Shown: positions 51,905-59,217 of the stretch, one piece after another | How the letters are laid out: each line of letters opens with the position of its first letter | Position numbering within the stretch: the first letter of the stretch is position 1 | Assembly: GCA_019454145.1 (NCBI GenBank) | Contig: CP075366.1 | Location: 124,001 to 188,000 of the forward strand | Origin: Fimbriimonadaceae bacterium | GTDB lineage: Bacteria; Armatimonadota; Fimbriimonadia; Fimbriimonadales; Fimbriimonadaceae | Direction: 5' to 3' | DNA length: 64,000 nt | The notes under the pieces: generated by a model | The model's input: the letters and a program-made list of their open reading frames with translations, nothing else | Databases searched by the model: none | What the model was told of the DNA's origin: nothing | Translations under genes and position numbers: made by a program

Positions 51905-52483
51905 TCACATATCTTTTGGCAACAAAGTAGGAACCGTCCAGCGAGTATCCACTTTGTATTCAGAAGCTTTCGCAGGGTCGAGTTGCATAATTGTCCTTGC
52001 CGTATTGACCGAAATCGGCTCGGAATAATTGGGCTTGCTATCCATAGTCATTAAAACAAACCGCATATTGGTTTTCCAACTTCCAGAGGGTATTCCAACC
52101 TTGTACTGAAGATTGTGTCCTTTATCCAGAAAAACCTTGTGATAAGAATTTCCGCAGGAAGCCCACCCTTGGTATTGAGCCGGACTCCAATTCCGTCCAT
52201 CTTGGATTTCTAACCAACCTCGAAGATTGGAATCGGTGGCTGGGAGCCACAAATCTGGTTGATTGTGGTTTGCGATTGTGATGCTGAGAATTCCTTTGTT
52301 GTTGGTCAGAGTAAGAAATTCCTTTGGAGTTGAGCTGTTGTTTTCTGCTGGAAAATTATCTGATGTCGCAAAACCGCCCGGTGCTGTTTGATCAGGCTGA
52401 GTAGAGCCAGCCGGATAGTGCGCCGCCGACATAAAAGCGGAAGGATCAGCAAGAGCCATTGCGAGAGATAACGCAACCATCAT
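51905..52483 (-). CDS. Secreted protein, unknown function
   Basis: 192 residues. Short signal peptide (MMVALSLAMALADPSA). The mature part has a beta-sandwich-like pattern: EFLTLTNNKGILSITIANHNQ, LWLPATDSNLRGWLEIQDG, WASCGNSYHKVFLDKGHNLQYKVGI, NMRFVLMTMDS. No family recognised. The 268-base gap upstream holds a probable structured RNA on the other strand. Confidence 0.55.
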   Translation of the reverse strand: MMVALSLAMALADPSAFMSAAHYPAGSTQPDQTAPGGFATSDNFPAENNSSTPKEFLTLTNNKGILSITIANHNQPDLWLPATDSNLRGWLEIQDGRNWSPAQYQGWASCGNSYHKVFLDKGHNLQYKVGIPSGSWKTNMRFVLMTMDSKPNYSEPISVNTARTIMQLDPAKASEYKVDTRWTVPTLLPKDM

Positions 52484-52600
52484 ATCGGTTCTGACGAATT
52501 TTTTGAACTAGAGTTACACTCAAATACGGTTGTTGAAAATTTTTTGAAAAATATCAAAAAATCCACGAACTAAATAAACAAAGTGATCGGTCAACCATTT

Positions 52601-52739
52601 GCAAGGTCGACCGGGTGTATCCCTCTTCCCCAGAAATCCCCGGATCGAGTACCGCAACTACGTGGGGTTGCAGCCCTCCCCCGGGGCCTCACGGAAACAT
52701 CCTAGTCGGTACAGAAATTTCGGCCTTGCGAATTTTTTT
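52601..52739 (+). ncRNA. Probable structured non-coding RNA closed by a terminator stem
   Basis: Long-range pairings: outer stem GCAAGGTCGA (52601-52610) with TCGGCCTTGC (52720-52729), followed by a T-run at 52733-52739, so the closing stem is also a rho-independent terminator. Inside: GGGTGTATCC (52613-52622) with GGAAACATCC (52693-52702, one mismatch, one wobble), CCCCGG (52638-52643) with CCGGGG (52681-52686), and a GCAAC/GTTGC hairpin (52654-52658/52667-52671). GTACCG (52649-52654) is perfectly complementary to CGGTAC (52707-52712), giving a possible pseudoknot or an alternative fold. The upstream A/T-rich stretch could hold a promoter. 6S RNA is the first alternative to test. No good match to tmRNA, RNase P or SRP RNA by eye. 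Confidence 0.55.
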
Positions 52740-52751
52740 GCTTGGACGAAA

Positions 52752-53195
52752 CTAGAGTACGCCCAAAACAGCTTCGAGCTGAACGTTGCTCGATCGCAAC
52801 CGTTGACACAGGGTTTTGCCAATATTTCGCAGAATTTGCAAACCGATTTGTGGCTGCTCGTTCATTAGCTCGTTCAGCTTATCGGCCTTAAATTGGATTA
52901 AAGTTGATTCCCCTTCGCTAAGCACAGTCGCAGATCGCTCTGCGTCTTCAAATAATGCGATTTCTCCAACCAATGCGCCGCGTTGCAAGCGAGCAATTGG
53001 ATCGCCATTGACAGTGGTCACTCGAACCTTGCCATCGAGAATAATGAAAATATCGTTAGCTTGCTCATACTCTTTCACGATCTCTTCCATGTCGTTGGCA
53101 TGAACCACGGTGCTGATTGCCGCCATGGCGGCGATTTGGTCATCGCTCAGACCATCTGCGAGGTAGCTATTCTTAATTCCGGCAATCAAATCCAT
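52752..53195 (-). CDS. Stand-alone cyclic-nucleotide-binding domain protein
   Basis: 147 residues, one cNMP-binding beta-barrel domain and no DNA-binding domain. Pattern: DIFIILDGKVRVTT, GDPIARLQRGALVGEIALFEDAERSATVLSEGESTLIQFKADKL, in which GEIAL...RSATV is the phosphate-binding cassette (Glu and Arg contact the cyclic phosphate). Related to the gene at 60583. Such single-domain proteins usually act as ligand-sensing adaptors or are membrane-linked; partner unknown. It is close to parB (55 bases) on the same strand. Confidence 0.85.
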   Translation of the reverse strand: MDLIAGIKNSYLADGLSDDQIAAMAAISTVVHANDMEEIVKEYEQANDIFIILDGKVRVTTVNGDPIARLQRGALVGEIALFEDAERSATVLSEGESTLIQFKADKLNELMNEQPQIGLQILRNIGKTLCQRLRSSNVQLEAVLGVL

Positions 53196-53250
53196 TACTC
53201 TGCCATTTTACTTGGAGTGCACTATGGTCTTGGAGGAATTTGCGGCGCCA

Positions 53251-54105
53251 CTAAAGTGAAACGCCGAGAATGTCCAGAATCCTCTGCAGATCATCTTCGC
53301 TATAAAAGCTGATCGAAAGTTTGCCGCCCATTTGCTCTGCATTAAGGCTGACCGGAGTACCGAAATATTCGCTCAGTCCTTGTTCCAATGCTGACCAATT
53401 CGGATCTTTGTTGGTCGCTTTATTCTTCTGTGGTTTGGAACCAGCGGGACGGGGAAGATCAGAATGCCTGGCTTGGCGTTCTGCTTCTCGCACAGAAAGC
53501 CCGTCTTTTAGAATTTTTTGGAAGAGCGAGTTTTGCTGGATCGGCGACTCCACCATCAGTAATGCGCGAGCGTGACCTTCGCTGAGCTCGCCATCGTAGA
53601 TCGCTTTCTGAATCTGATCGGGCAAGCGAAGAAGCCGAAGAGTATTGGCGATTGCGACCCGGCTTTTGCCGACTCGTTGGGCGATCTGCTCCTGGCTCAT
53701 GTCGAATTCATCCGCGAGCCGTTTGTAGGCCACCGCGCATTCCATAGCTGTGATGTCTTCGCGTTGGACGTTTTCGATGAGTGCGATTTCTAGGCTTGCT
53801 TGCGCCGATGCCGCGCGGATTGTGACCGGTACCTCGGCTAATCCGGCGAGTTTAGAAGCCCGAAGGCGTCTCTCACCCGCAATAAGCTCATATTGGTCGT
53901 CACCGAGGGGCCTGACCACCAGCGGTTGGATCACTCCGAACTCTCGGATAGAGGCTGCAAGTTCTTTGAGTGCTTCTTGGTCGAACTGAGTTCGCGGCTG
54001 TCGTGTATTTGCCCGGATCGAACTGATCGGGACAGAGTTTACGGAACCAGTCTCCGCTGGTTCGTTCAGCAATTGAGAAAGCCCTTTACCCAACGCACGT
54101 CTCAT
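53251..54105 (-). CDS. parB: Chromosome partitioning protein ParB
   Basis: 284 residues. ParB/Spo0J: N-terminal CTP-binding/clamp domain with SSIRANTRQPRTQFDQEALKELAASIREFGVIQPLVVR and ELIAGERRLRASKLAGL (GERR motif), the helix-turn-helix parS-binding part MSQEQIAQRVGKSRVAIANTLRLLRLP, and the C-terminal dimerisation tail. ParB spreads on DNA around parS to segregate the origin. Its usual neighbour ParA is not adjacent: a flagellin gene lies upstream. A MinD/ParA-fold ATPase at 56266 has a different architecture. No perfect parS site (TGTTTCACGTGAAACA) is seen nearby. Confidence 0.95.
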   Translation of the reverse strand: MRRALGKGLSQLLNEPAETGSVNSVPISSIRANTRQPRTQFDQEALKELAASIREFGVIQPLVVRPLGDDQYELIAGERRLRASKLAGLAEVPVTIRAASAQASLEIALIENVQREDITAMECAVAYKRLADEFDMSQEQIAQRVGKSRVAIANTLRLLRLPDQIQKAIYDGELSEGHARALLMVESPIQQNSLFQKILKDGLSVREAERQARHSDLPRPAGSKPQKNKATNKDPNWSALEQGLSEYFGTPVSLNAEQMGGKLSISFYSEDDLQRILDILGVSL

Positions 54106-54146
54106 GTGCTAACTCCGTTCATAAATAGTTCGACCACTAAAAGATT

Positions 54147-54179
54147 ATGACCAGACTAGCAACTTGCTGGTCTGGTCAT
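54147..54179 (-). terminator. Hairpin after flagellin
   Basis: On the minus strand ATGACCAGAC-C-AGCAA-G-TTGCT-A-GTCTGGTCAT, about 15 base pairs with a bulge, followed by AATCTTTTAG. Probable terminator; T-run is short. Confidence 0.7.
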
Positions 54180-54202
54180 TGCTTACGATTGAGTCGGACG
54201 GT

Positions 54203-55657
54203 TTATCCGCCGCGTAAGAGTTGAAGCACGCTTTGCGGTGACTGCGACGCCTGCGCCAGAACCGCAAGACCGGATTCCCGCAAGATATTGATCTTGGTGT
54301 ATTCGGTCATTTCTCGCGCCATGTCAGCATCGCGGATATAGCTTTCTGAAGCGGTGAGATTTTCTTCTGTGACACCCAGTGAGCGGACGTTTGAATCAAG
54401 GAAGTTTTGTTGGAACGATCCCAGGGAACCTCGAATCACGCCGAGTTGCTGAACCGCAGCATCAATAATTTGGATCGCTTGGGTCGCCCCTTGTTCGTTT
54501 GTAATGTCAACCGTATCAATTGATTGACCGGAAATCACGTTTAATCCAAGGTCAGCGGCAAAAACGCTTGGTAAGCTGAATGAAGCGAACTGGTTAGCGT
54601 TGGCTCCAATTTGGAATCGGACAGCTCCTACTGTAACGCTACCAATGGTGTTGGAACCCGCAGTCGCGTTACCCGCCGCAGTGATGACCATTCGGTTACC
54701 ACCGGGGGAGGTGAGTGTTAAACCGTTGACTCCCGGCCCTTGTCCGCCAGTGAATCGCTCGACTTGGGTTGCCGGACTTGGTTCGACCGGAACGGTAACG
54801 TCAAAAATCGCATCGGTTCCCAGAACCGCTGAAGTTGCCGCACCACCGTTAAGAATGTTGGAGGTTTCGGTGTATTGAATCGGGAATCGGCTACCGAATT
54901 CGACTGAAGTTAGTGAAATTCCGCCGCCCGCTGTGTGCCCTGCAATTACTCCGGTGAGGTTTGCCTTCGAGTTGATTTTTGCTAGCAAACTGCCAACCGT
55001 TTCACCTGGCTCGCTGGTGAACGAAACGCCGTTGATCGCAAAAACGCCCGCGTTAACGCTTGAAGAAGCGTTTGCAAAAGTATTCGCCATTGGAGCGATG
55101 GTTGATTGAGTTGCCGCTTGAACTCGGGCGATGTCAATTGCACCGGAGCGGATGGTTTCTCCGTTAATGCTGCTGCCGAGGAACAAACTGGAAACGTCGG
55201 TTGTGTTGGTGACGTTGGCAATGGTTCCACTCGCACCGTTAAGAAGCTTCTTTTGACCCCAACTTGTATGATCAGCAATACGGTTGAGTGAGGCAACGAT
55301 ATTGCGAATCTGATTTTGATTGGCTTGGAGCGTGTTGGCATCAACAACTGCGGTGTTCGCGGATGAAACCGCAAGTGCCCGCATAGATTGCAAGAGTCGG
55401 CTGACTTCTTCTAGTGCGCCTTCCGCAGTTTTAGAAAGGTTGACGGCATCTTGTGAGTTGCGAATGGCTTGCTGAACGCCTTTGATCTGCGCTCGCAGCC
55501 CTTCGCTGATGATCATTCCCGATGGATCATCGGCGGCACTGTTGATCCGTAGACCTGTGCTCAGCCGCGTAATGGCCCCTTGCAACATATTCTCGTTGAC
55601 ATCGAGCTGTCGCATGGCGGTCATTGCCGGGATGTTTGTGTTTATCCTTAAACTCAC
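54203..55657 (-). CDS. Flagellin
   Basis: 484 residues. Filament subunit. Conserved N-terminal D0/D1 (SLRINTNIPAMTAMRQL, LQGAITRLSTGLRINSAADDPSGMIISEGLRAQIKGVQQAIRN) and C-terminal D1/D0 (IRDADMAREMTEYTKINILRESGLAVLAQASQSPQSVLQLLRG) flank a Thr/Ala/Gly-rich variable central region of about 200 residues, which would be surface-exposed. No flagellar motor or export gene is in this window. Upstream on the minus strand is a perfect palindrome (GAAAATTG-t-CAATTTTC, 55685-55701) in the leader, and TAAA...CGCC is only a weak sigma28-type match. Confidence 0.95.
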   Translation of the reverse strand: MSLRINTNIPAMTAMRQLDVNENMLQGAITRLSTGLRINSAADDPSGMIISEGLRAQIKGVQQAIRNSQDAVNLSKTAEGALEEVSRLLQSMRALAVSSANTAVVDANTLQANQNQIRNIVASLNRIADHTSWGQKKLLNGASGTIANVTNTTDVSSLFLGSSINGETIRSGAIDIARVQAATQSTIAPMANTFANASSSVNAGVFAINGVSFTSEPGETVGSLLAKINSKANLTGVIAGHTAGGGISLTSVEFGSRFPIQYTETSNILNGGAATSAVLGTDAIFDVTVPVEPSPATQVERFTGGQGPGVNGLTLTSPGGNRMVITAAGNATAGSNTIGSVTVGAVRFQIGANANQFASFSLPSVFAADLGLNVISGQSIDTVDITNEQGATQAIQIIDAAVQQLGVIRGSLGSFQQNFLDSNVRSLGVTEENLTASESYIRDADMAREMTEYTKINILRESGLAVLAQASQSPQSVLQLLRGG

Positions 55658-55684
55658 TTTTTAGGCTCCAAATGCAGGAAAATC

Positions 55685-55701
55685 GAAAATTGTCAATTTT
55701 C
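55685..55701. promoter_or_regulatory. Palindrome in the flagellin leader
   Basis: GAAAATTG-T-CAATTTTC, eight-base perfect arms about 30 bases before the flagellin start; a candidate operator or stem in the mRNA leader. Confidence 0.45.
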
Positions 55702-55822
55702 CATGTGAAATCTTTGGCGATATATGGAACAAACTTTAGTCAACTTGTGAGGTTTATGTTTTCGGATGGAACTTCGACCACATTGAAATGAGTCTAAATT
55801 GGGTGCCATTTGGGGGGACTAT

Positions 55823-56269
55823 TTGAAAGATTTGAGGCGTGAGCTGCTTCTCAAAATGATTGACTACGAGCTTTGGGCGAATGAGGCCTGGATTAACTAT
55901 TTGCCCAAGTTTGAAAATCGGAAGCGGGCAAAACAGATTCTTCTTCACATTGTCGGATGCCACAGCGGATGGATTACCAGCGTGGATGACTGGAAAGATG
56001 TTCCTGATGAAGAACTGGAACTCGAACGCGACTTGCCGGAATTATTGCGTCGATGGAAAAACGTTGTTCAAACCCGTGATTTGGATGAAGTTCTCAAATG
56101 GAATCAAGGGAAGGGTCAGAGCCGATCTGTGTTATTGCACGAGCTTGTTCACCATGTAATGAACCACGGAACGTATCATCGAGGTCATCTCAGAGGCCTC
56201 GCGGAAAGCGAAGGCCTCAAAGATTTCCCGGAAACCGATAGCGTTGGTTTCTTTATTAAGCGAGATTAG
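55823..56269 (+). CDS. DinB-family protein
   Basis: 148 residues from a TTG with GGGGGG seven bases upstream, a better site than the TTG at 55799. Helical DinB fold: LLLKMIDYELWANEAWINYLPKFENRKRAKQILLHIVGCHSGWI and MNHGTYHRGHLRGLAESEGLK, with His in LHIVGCH and HRGH as the metal-binding set. Distant paralogue of the protein at 27264. Stop interlocks with the MinD-like gene in TTAG (56266-56269). Confidence 0.85.
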   Translation: MKDLRRELLLKMIDYELWANEAWINYLPKFENRKRAKQILLHIVGCHSGWITSVDDWKDVPDEELELERDLPELLRRWKNVVQTRDLDEVLKWNQGKGQSRSVLLHELVHHVMNHGTYHRGHLRGLAESEGLKDFPETDSVGFFIKRD

Positions 56270-57405
56270 ATCGCCTGGTTTACGCCTTGGCTTGAGGGCT
56301 GAGCCGCTCGTGCCATGTGAGGCTTGGTGAGTGAACCGAATGCCTGCTTTAGTTGAGTCATTGCCGAATCCTTTGGCCTGAACAAAGCAAGTGGAGTTCT
56401 TACCGCCCAAGATTTAGACATGTGCTTGGAAGCAGGAATTGAACCAGCGAATGAGATTCGATCGTGACCCAACATTGAGCGGACTTTGAGGAACGCTTTC
56501 TTGGCTTCTCCGGCAGATGCAGCTTCATTGAACAACAACTGAGGGGTTGCATACGGATTGCTGTCGCAAATCAGCTTGGCTTGAACTAGCGCATTGTGAA
56601 GCGAAGTTGGTTCGGTTGTCGTGACGATGACCACTTGATCAGATCGCAATGCGTAGGTCATTTGCAAGTCGCTCATTTCCGAGCCAAGGTCAATCAGCCA
56701 GAAGTCGAAGTGATCGGCGAATTGGCTAGGAGATGCACCGAGGTCGTGGAGTTCCGTGTGATCAAGACGAAGGTCGGAACCTGGTTCACCTGCTAAGACC
56801 CGGACGCCGGCCGAACCCATACTGAGGGCCGCCCACGGAGTGCTGATCTTTCGGCTGAGGTCGCGCAAAGTAGATTTCGGTTTTGAGCCGAGAGCAATGT
56901 GCGCGGTAGGATTGGCAAAGTGCGCATCCAGCAAACCAACTTTGTTACCGATTTGCGCTAAATGAACCGAGAGGTTTGCTGCTACGGATGTCGTGCCTAC
57001 ACCGCCTTTTGCGCCAAGGAATGCGACCGTCCGGCAAGGTTGGCTGGCAAATTCGAGATTGGTGTGAATTTCACGGTCGGTGATTTCAGGTTTTTCGCCG
57101 CAGAGCAGGTCAAGCAAAGCCGGAGCCTGAGGAACCAACCGAGTTCCGTATTGGCGTTCAAACGCTTCGGTAAACAAATCTTGGGGAACCTTGACGAGGG
57201 TCAGCCGTTTTTGGAGTTGAAATTGGAGTTGCGTGAGCAAGTTCAAATCAAACGGCCCTGGCCCTGCGCACACAAGCGAACCGCCCATTGTTCGCAAAGG
57301 AAGAATGTTATGCATAGAAGCAAGGTTTGCGGGCAAGAGAGCTAGTGCTTCGGCCTGCGGGATCAATCGCACGGGCGCGGCGGAATTATTAGCAACGTGA
57401 TTCAT
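56266..57405 (-). CDS. MinD/ParA-like ATPase with N-terminal MshEN-like domain
   Basis: 379 residues from the ATG preceded by AGAGG. Residues 14-88 (RLIPQAEALALLPANLASMHNILPLRTMGGSLVCAGPGPFDLNLLTQLQF...) match the T2SSE_N/MshEN pattern, a domain known to bind cyclic di-GMP in type II/IV pilus ATPases. Residues 126 onward are a deviant Walker-A MinD/ParA ATPase: TVAFLGAKGGVGTTSVAANLSVHL, DAHFANPT, FDFWLIDLGSEMSD. This combination is unusual. Chances: placement of flagella or pili (FlhG-like) under c-di-GMP control, next to flagellin at 54203. The ATPase core is certain; the binding activity is inference. Confidence 0.82.
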   Translation of the reverse strand: MNHVANNSAAPVRLIPQAEALALLPANLASMHNILPLRTMGGSLVCAGPGPFDLNLLTQLQFQLQKRLTLVKVPQDLFTEAFERQYGTRLVPQAPALLDLLCGEKPEITDREIHTNLEFASQPCRTVAFLGAKGGVGTTSVAANLSVHLAQIGNKVGLLDAHFANPTAHIALGSKPKSTLRDLSRKISTPWAALSMGSAGVRVLAGEPGSDLRLDHTELHDLGASPSQFADHFDFWLIDLGSEMSDLQMTYALRSDQVVIVTTTEPTSLHNALVQAKLICDSNPYATPQLLFNEAASAGEAKKAFLKVRSMLGHDRISFAGSIPASKHMSKSWAVRTPLALFRPKDSAMTQLKQAFGSLTKPHMARAAQPSSQGVNQAI

Positions 57406-57581
57406 AGACAGCCTCTGTGGTTCGTGTTCCACTTACGAGCAAGATTCGCGCCACAACTTGTACTAGGAATTATTGATGCGAAGAAAGCAATAAATTAATT
57501 GAGATACTAGGAAAGCGGATTTACGCAGGGCTGGCAAGAGAACGCATAGAACTAACAGATAGATTCAATGAAAAGGCATAA

Positions 57582-57627
57582 AAATAGTGGGTTTGGCTGT
57601 CGAACTAGAGAGTCAAACCCACTATTT
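57582..57627 (-). terminator. Intrinsic terminator of the PEP-CTERM gene
   Basis: AAATAGTGGGTTTG / CAAACCCACTATTT arms, closed by an 18-base partly paired loop, then TTTTTATG on the minus strand. Confidence 0.88.
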
Positions 57628-57639
57628 AGGATCAGATGA

Positions 57640-58452
57640 TTATTTGCGCTTTCGTCGAGCGGCAGCCGCAAGACCAGCCGCCGCGAGAACTGCCATGGTA
57701 GCTGGTTCAGGAACTGCGTCAGTGGTTGCTCGGATGGAAAGGTTATCCATCGCAAGACCAGCGTCATTGCCCGCATCATTGGTATCTCTCCATGCGAAGA
57801 ACATACTAGAGCCGTTGGCAAGTGGGGTTTGCAGAGTCAAGGTTGCTGCAACCAGTGCTTGGTTAGCTGGATCATTTCCGTCAAGGGCACCGTTAGATGA
57901 TGCAACAAATGCGGGGCCAGTAATATCCCAACCTGTGAATGCAGTCATACCAGCATCGCTCAAGAAGTTTGAACTGTTTGCAGATCCCCCGTTAAAACCG
58001 TAGAATGCGGTCAGCACGTTGGTTACGACGGTACTGGATCGCCAAAATTCGGCCGTGAAGCTGAGTGTGATCGAAGTGATGTTTGCGCCCGAGTTGTTGA
58101 TAAGTTCAAAACCGAAGCCGCCAACGTTTGATCCAGAAGCCAATGCTCCCAATGCTCTTTCGGTTGCGTTACCAGTCCCGTAGCTGTACAATGCGCCGGA
58201 GGTAGCTGCTCCTCCGCTAACTACAAAGTTCATTGAACTGCCCGTACCACCAATCCGTCCACCAACAAAGCCAGTGGAACCTGGAATTGCAACCTGGTTT
58301 AAAGCTGTGAACAATCCAGCTGAATCGACCGAATTTGGCAGGGAATCAAAATCTTCGTTAATAATCGCACCGGTGAAGCTGTACGATGCGCTTGCAGTAG
58401 CTGACAATGCAACCATGCCGAGCGTAAGGGAGGCGAAAGCAATCTTTTTCAT
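57640..58452 (-). CDS. PEP-CTERM secreted protein, paralogue 1
   Basis: 270 residues from the ATG that starts the signal peptide (MKKIAFASLTLGMVALSATASA). Ends VPEPATMAVLAAAGLAAAARRKRK: PEP motif, helix, basic tail, recognised by exosortase. The middle is beta-rich with INEDFDSLPN, TGFVGGRIGGTGSSMNFVV, RALGALASGSNVGGFGFELINNSG, FTAEFWRSS. A close paralogue lies at 59218 (same order of blocks, many identical residues), separated by a DUF559 gene and repeats, so a tandem duplication was followed by insertion. Confidence 0.9.
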   Translation of the reverse strand: MKKIAFASLTLGMVALSATASASYSFTGAIINEDFDSLPNSVDSAGLFTALNQVAIPGSTGFVGGRIGGTGSSMNFVVSGGAATSGALYSYGTGNATERALGALASGSNVGGFGFELINNSGANITSITLSFTAEFWRSSTVVTNVLTAFYGFNGGSANSSNFLSDAGMTAFTGWDITGPAFVASSNGALDGNDPANQALVAATLTLQTPLANGSSMFFAWRDTNDAGNDAGLAMDNLSIRATTDAVPEPATMAVLAAAGLAAAARRKRK

Positions 58453-58615
58453 TTTTTCCAATCCTGAAAGGGAATTCAACGGCCCAAATTAGGCCGACTC
58501 GAATTTGATAAGAATATCTTAAGGAAATGTTAAAGGCTAGTCACCGGTAGGTCAATCCAGTACATTTGCGGGTATTGGGGAGTGCCTTTGTGCTCAGTCT
58601 AGACTTAGCCTGTGC

Positions 58616-58659
58616 AACCCCTCCCTTAATCCCTCCCCGAACTTCGGGGAGGGAATTCC
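58616..58659. repeat. Family A palindromic repeat, copy 8
   Basis: AACCCCTCCCTTAATCCCTC then CCCGAACTTCGGGGAGGGAA: same orientation as the copy at 59168. The 331-base gap 58453-58783 holds only this and the copy at 58739. Confidence 0.9.
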
Positions 58660-58738
58660 GGGATGCAATTTGCCGAATATGCGGGTCTAACTCCACATAC
58701 TCGCAAAACGTAAGTCAATACTTTTGAAGAATCTCGCA

Positions 58739-58783
58739 AGGAACTCCCTCCCCGAAGTTCGGGGAGGGTAGGGAGGGGTTGCC
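58739..58783. repeat. Family A repeat at the left edge of the DUF559 gene
   Basis: GGAACTCCCTCCCCGAAGTTCGGGGAGGGTAGGGAGGGGTT pattern, inverted relative to the copy at 59168. Contains four G-runs. Abuts the stop codon of the DUF559 gene. Confidence 0.92.
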
Positions 58784-59134
58784 CTACCGAGCCACGGCCT
58801 CAACAATCCGCTCAACAACCCAATCAATTTGCTTGATAACGTCTAAATTGTCGAAATACAGGATTTGCCAGCCTTGATCATGGAAAAATTTTTCACGAAT
58901 TAAATCAGCAGATCCAGATTCGGCGTGGCTCTTTCCAATTAGTTCAATAACAGTTTTTGACTTGAGATGAGCAAAGTCAGCTATGTACGGGCCAACTGGA
59001 TGCTGGCGTCTAAAGACGAGGTTTTCTGATCTAAGAACACGGAGTCGGCTCCATAATGCCGCTTCTACAGTGGTGAGGTTTTTGCGATTATTTTTACTAA
59101 AAGATTTAGCTTGGCTAGTTGCAAAGCGTTTCAC
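58784..59134 (-). CDS. DUF559 (VSR-like) endonuclease-fold protein
   Basis: 116 residues. DUF559 proteins share the very-short-patch-repair (Vsr)/PD-(D/E)xK fold. Visible blocks: LTTVEAALWSRLRVLRSENLVFRRQHPVGPYIADFAHLKSKTVIELIGKSHAESGSADLIREKFFHDQGWQILYF. The family core is 'F-R-R-Q-x-P-i-g-x-Y-i-x-D-F-x-x-x-x-x-x-l-x-i-E-i-D-G/x-x-x-H'; Asp in IADF, Glu in VIELIGKSH supply the metal site (family ELDG; here ELIG, losing the second Asp). It sits between two inverted family A repeats, 58739-58783 and 59168-59211, and between two PEP-CTERM paralogues. The nick or strand specificity is unknown. Confidence 0.85.
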   Translation of the reverse strand: MKRFATSQAKSFSKNNRKNLTTVEAALWSRLRVLRSENLVFRRQHPVGPYIADFAHLKSKTVIELIGKSHAESGSADLIREKFFHDQGWQILYFDNLDVIKQIDWVVERIVEAVAR

Positions 59135-59167
59135 AAAATATTTCAGCTGAGCGAATCAAAGAATATC

Positions 59168-59211
59168 AACCCCTCCCTTTATCCCTCCCCGAAGTTCGGG
59201 GAGGGAATTAG
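59168..59211. repeat. Family A repeat at the right edge of the DUF559 gene
   Basis: AACCCCTCCCTTTATCCCTC CCCGAAGTTCGGGGAGGGAATTA pattern. With the copy at 58739 it forms inverted ends of a segment of about 470 bases carrying only the DUF559 gene. Confidence 0.92.
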
Positions 59212-59217
59212 TCGTGC

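Noticed and set aside
52601-52739. SRP RNA, RNase P RNA or tmRNA
   Set aside because: No GGAA-capped SRP hairpin, no RNase P core blocks, no tRNA-like ends. Kept as an unassigned RNA.
52599-52868. An 89-residue frame over the structured RNA
   Set aside because: No ribosome site or family; the inverted repeats and terminator explain the sequence better.
59128-59145. A GTTTCAC string as a parS half-site
   Set aside because: Only half of the palindrome; no second arm, so chance.
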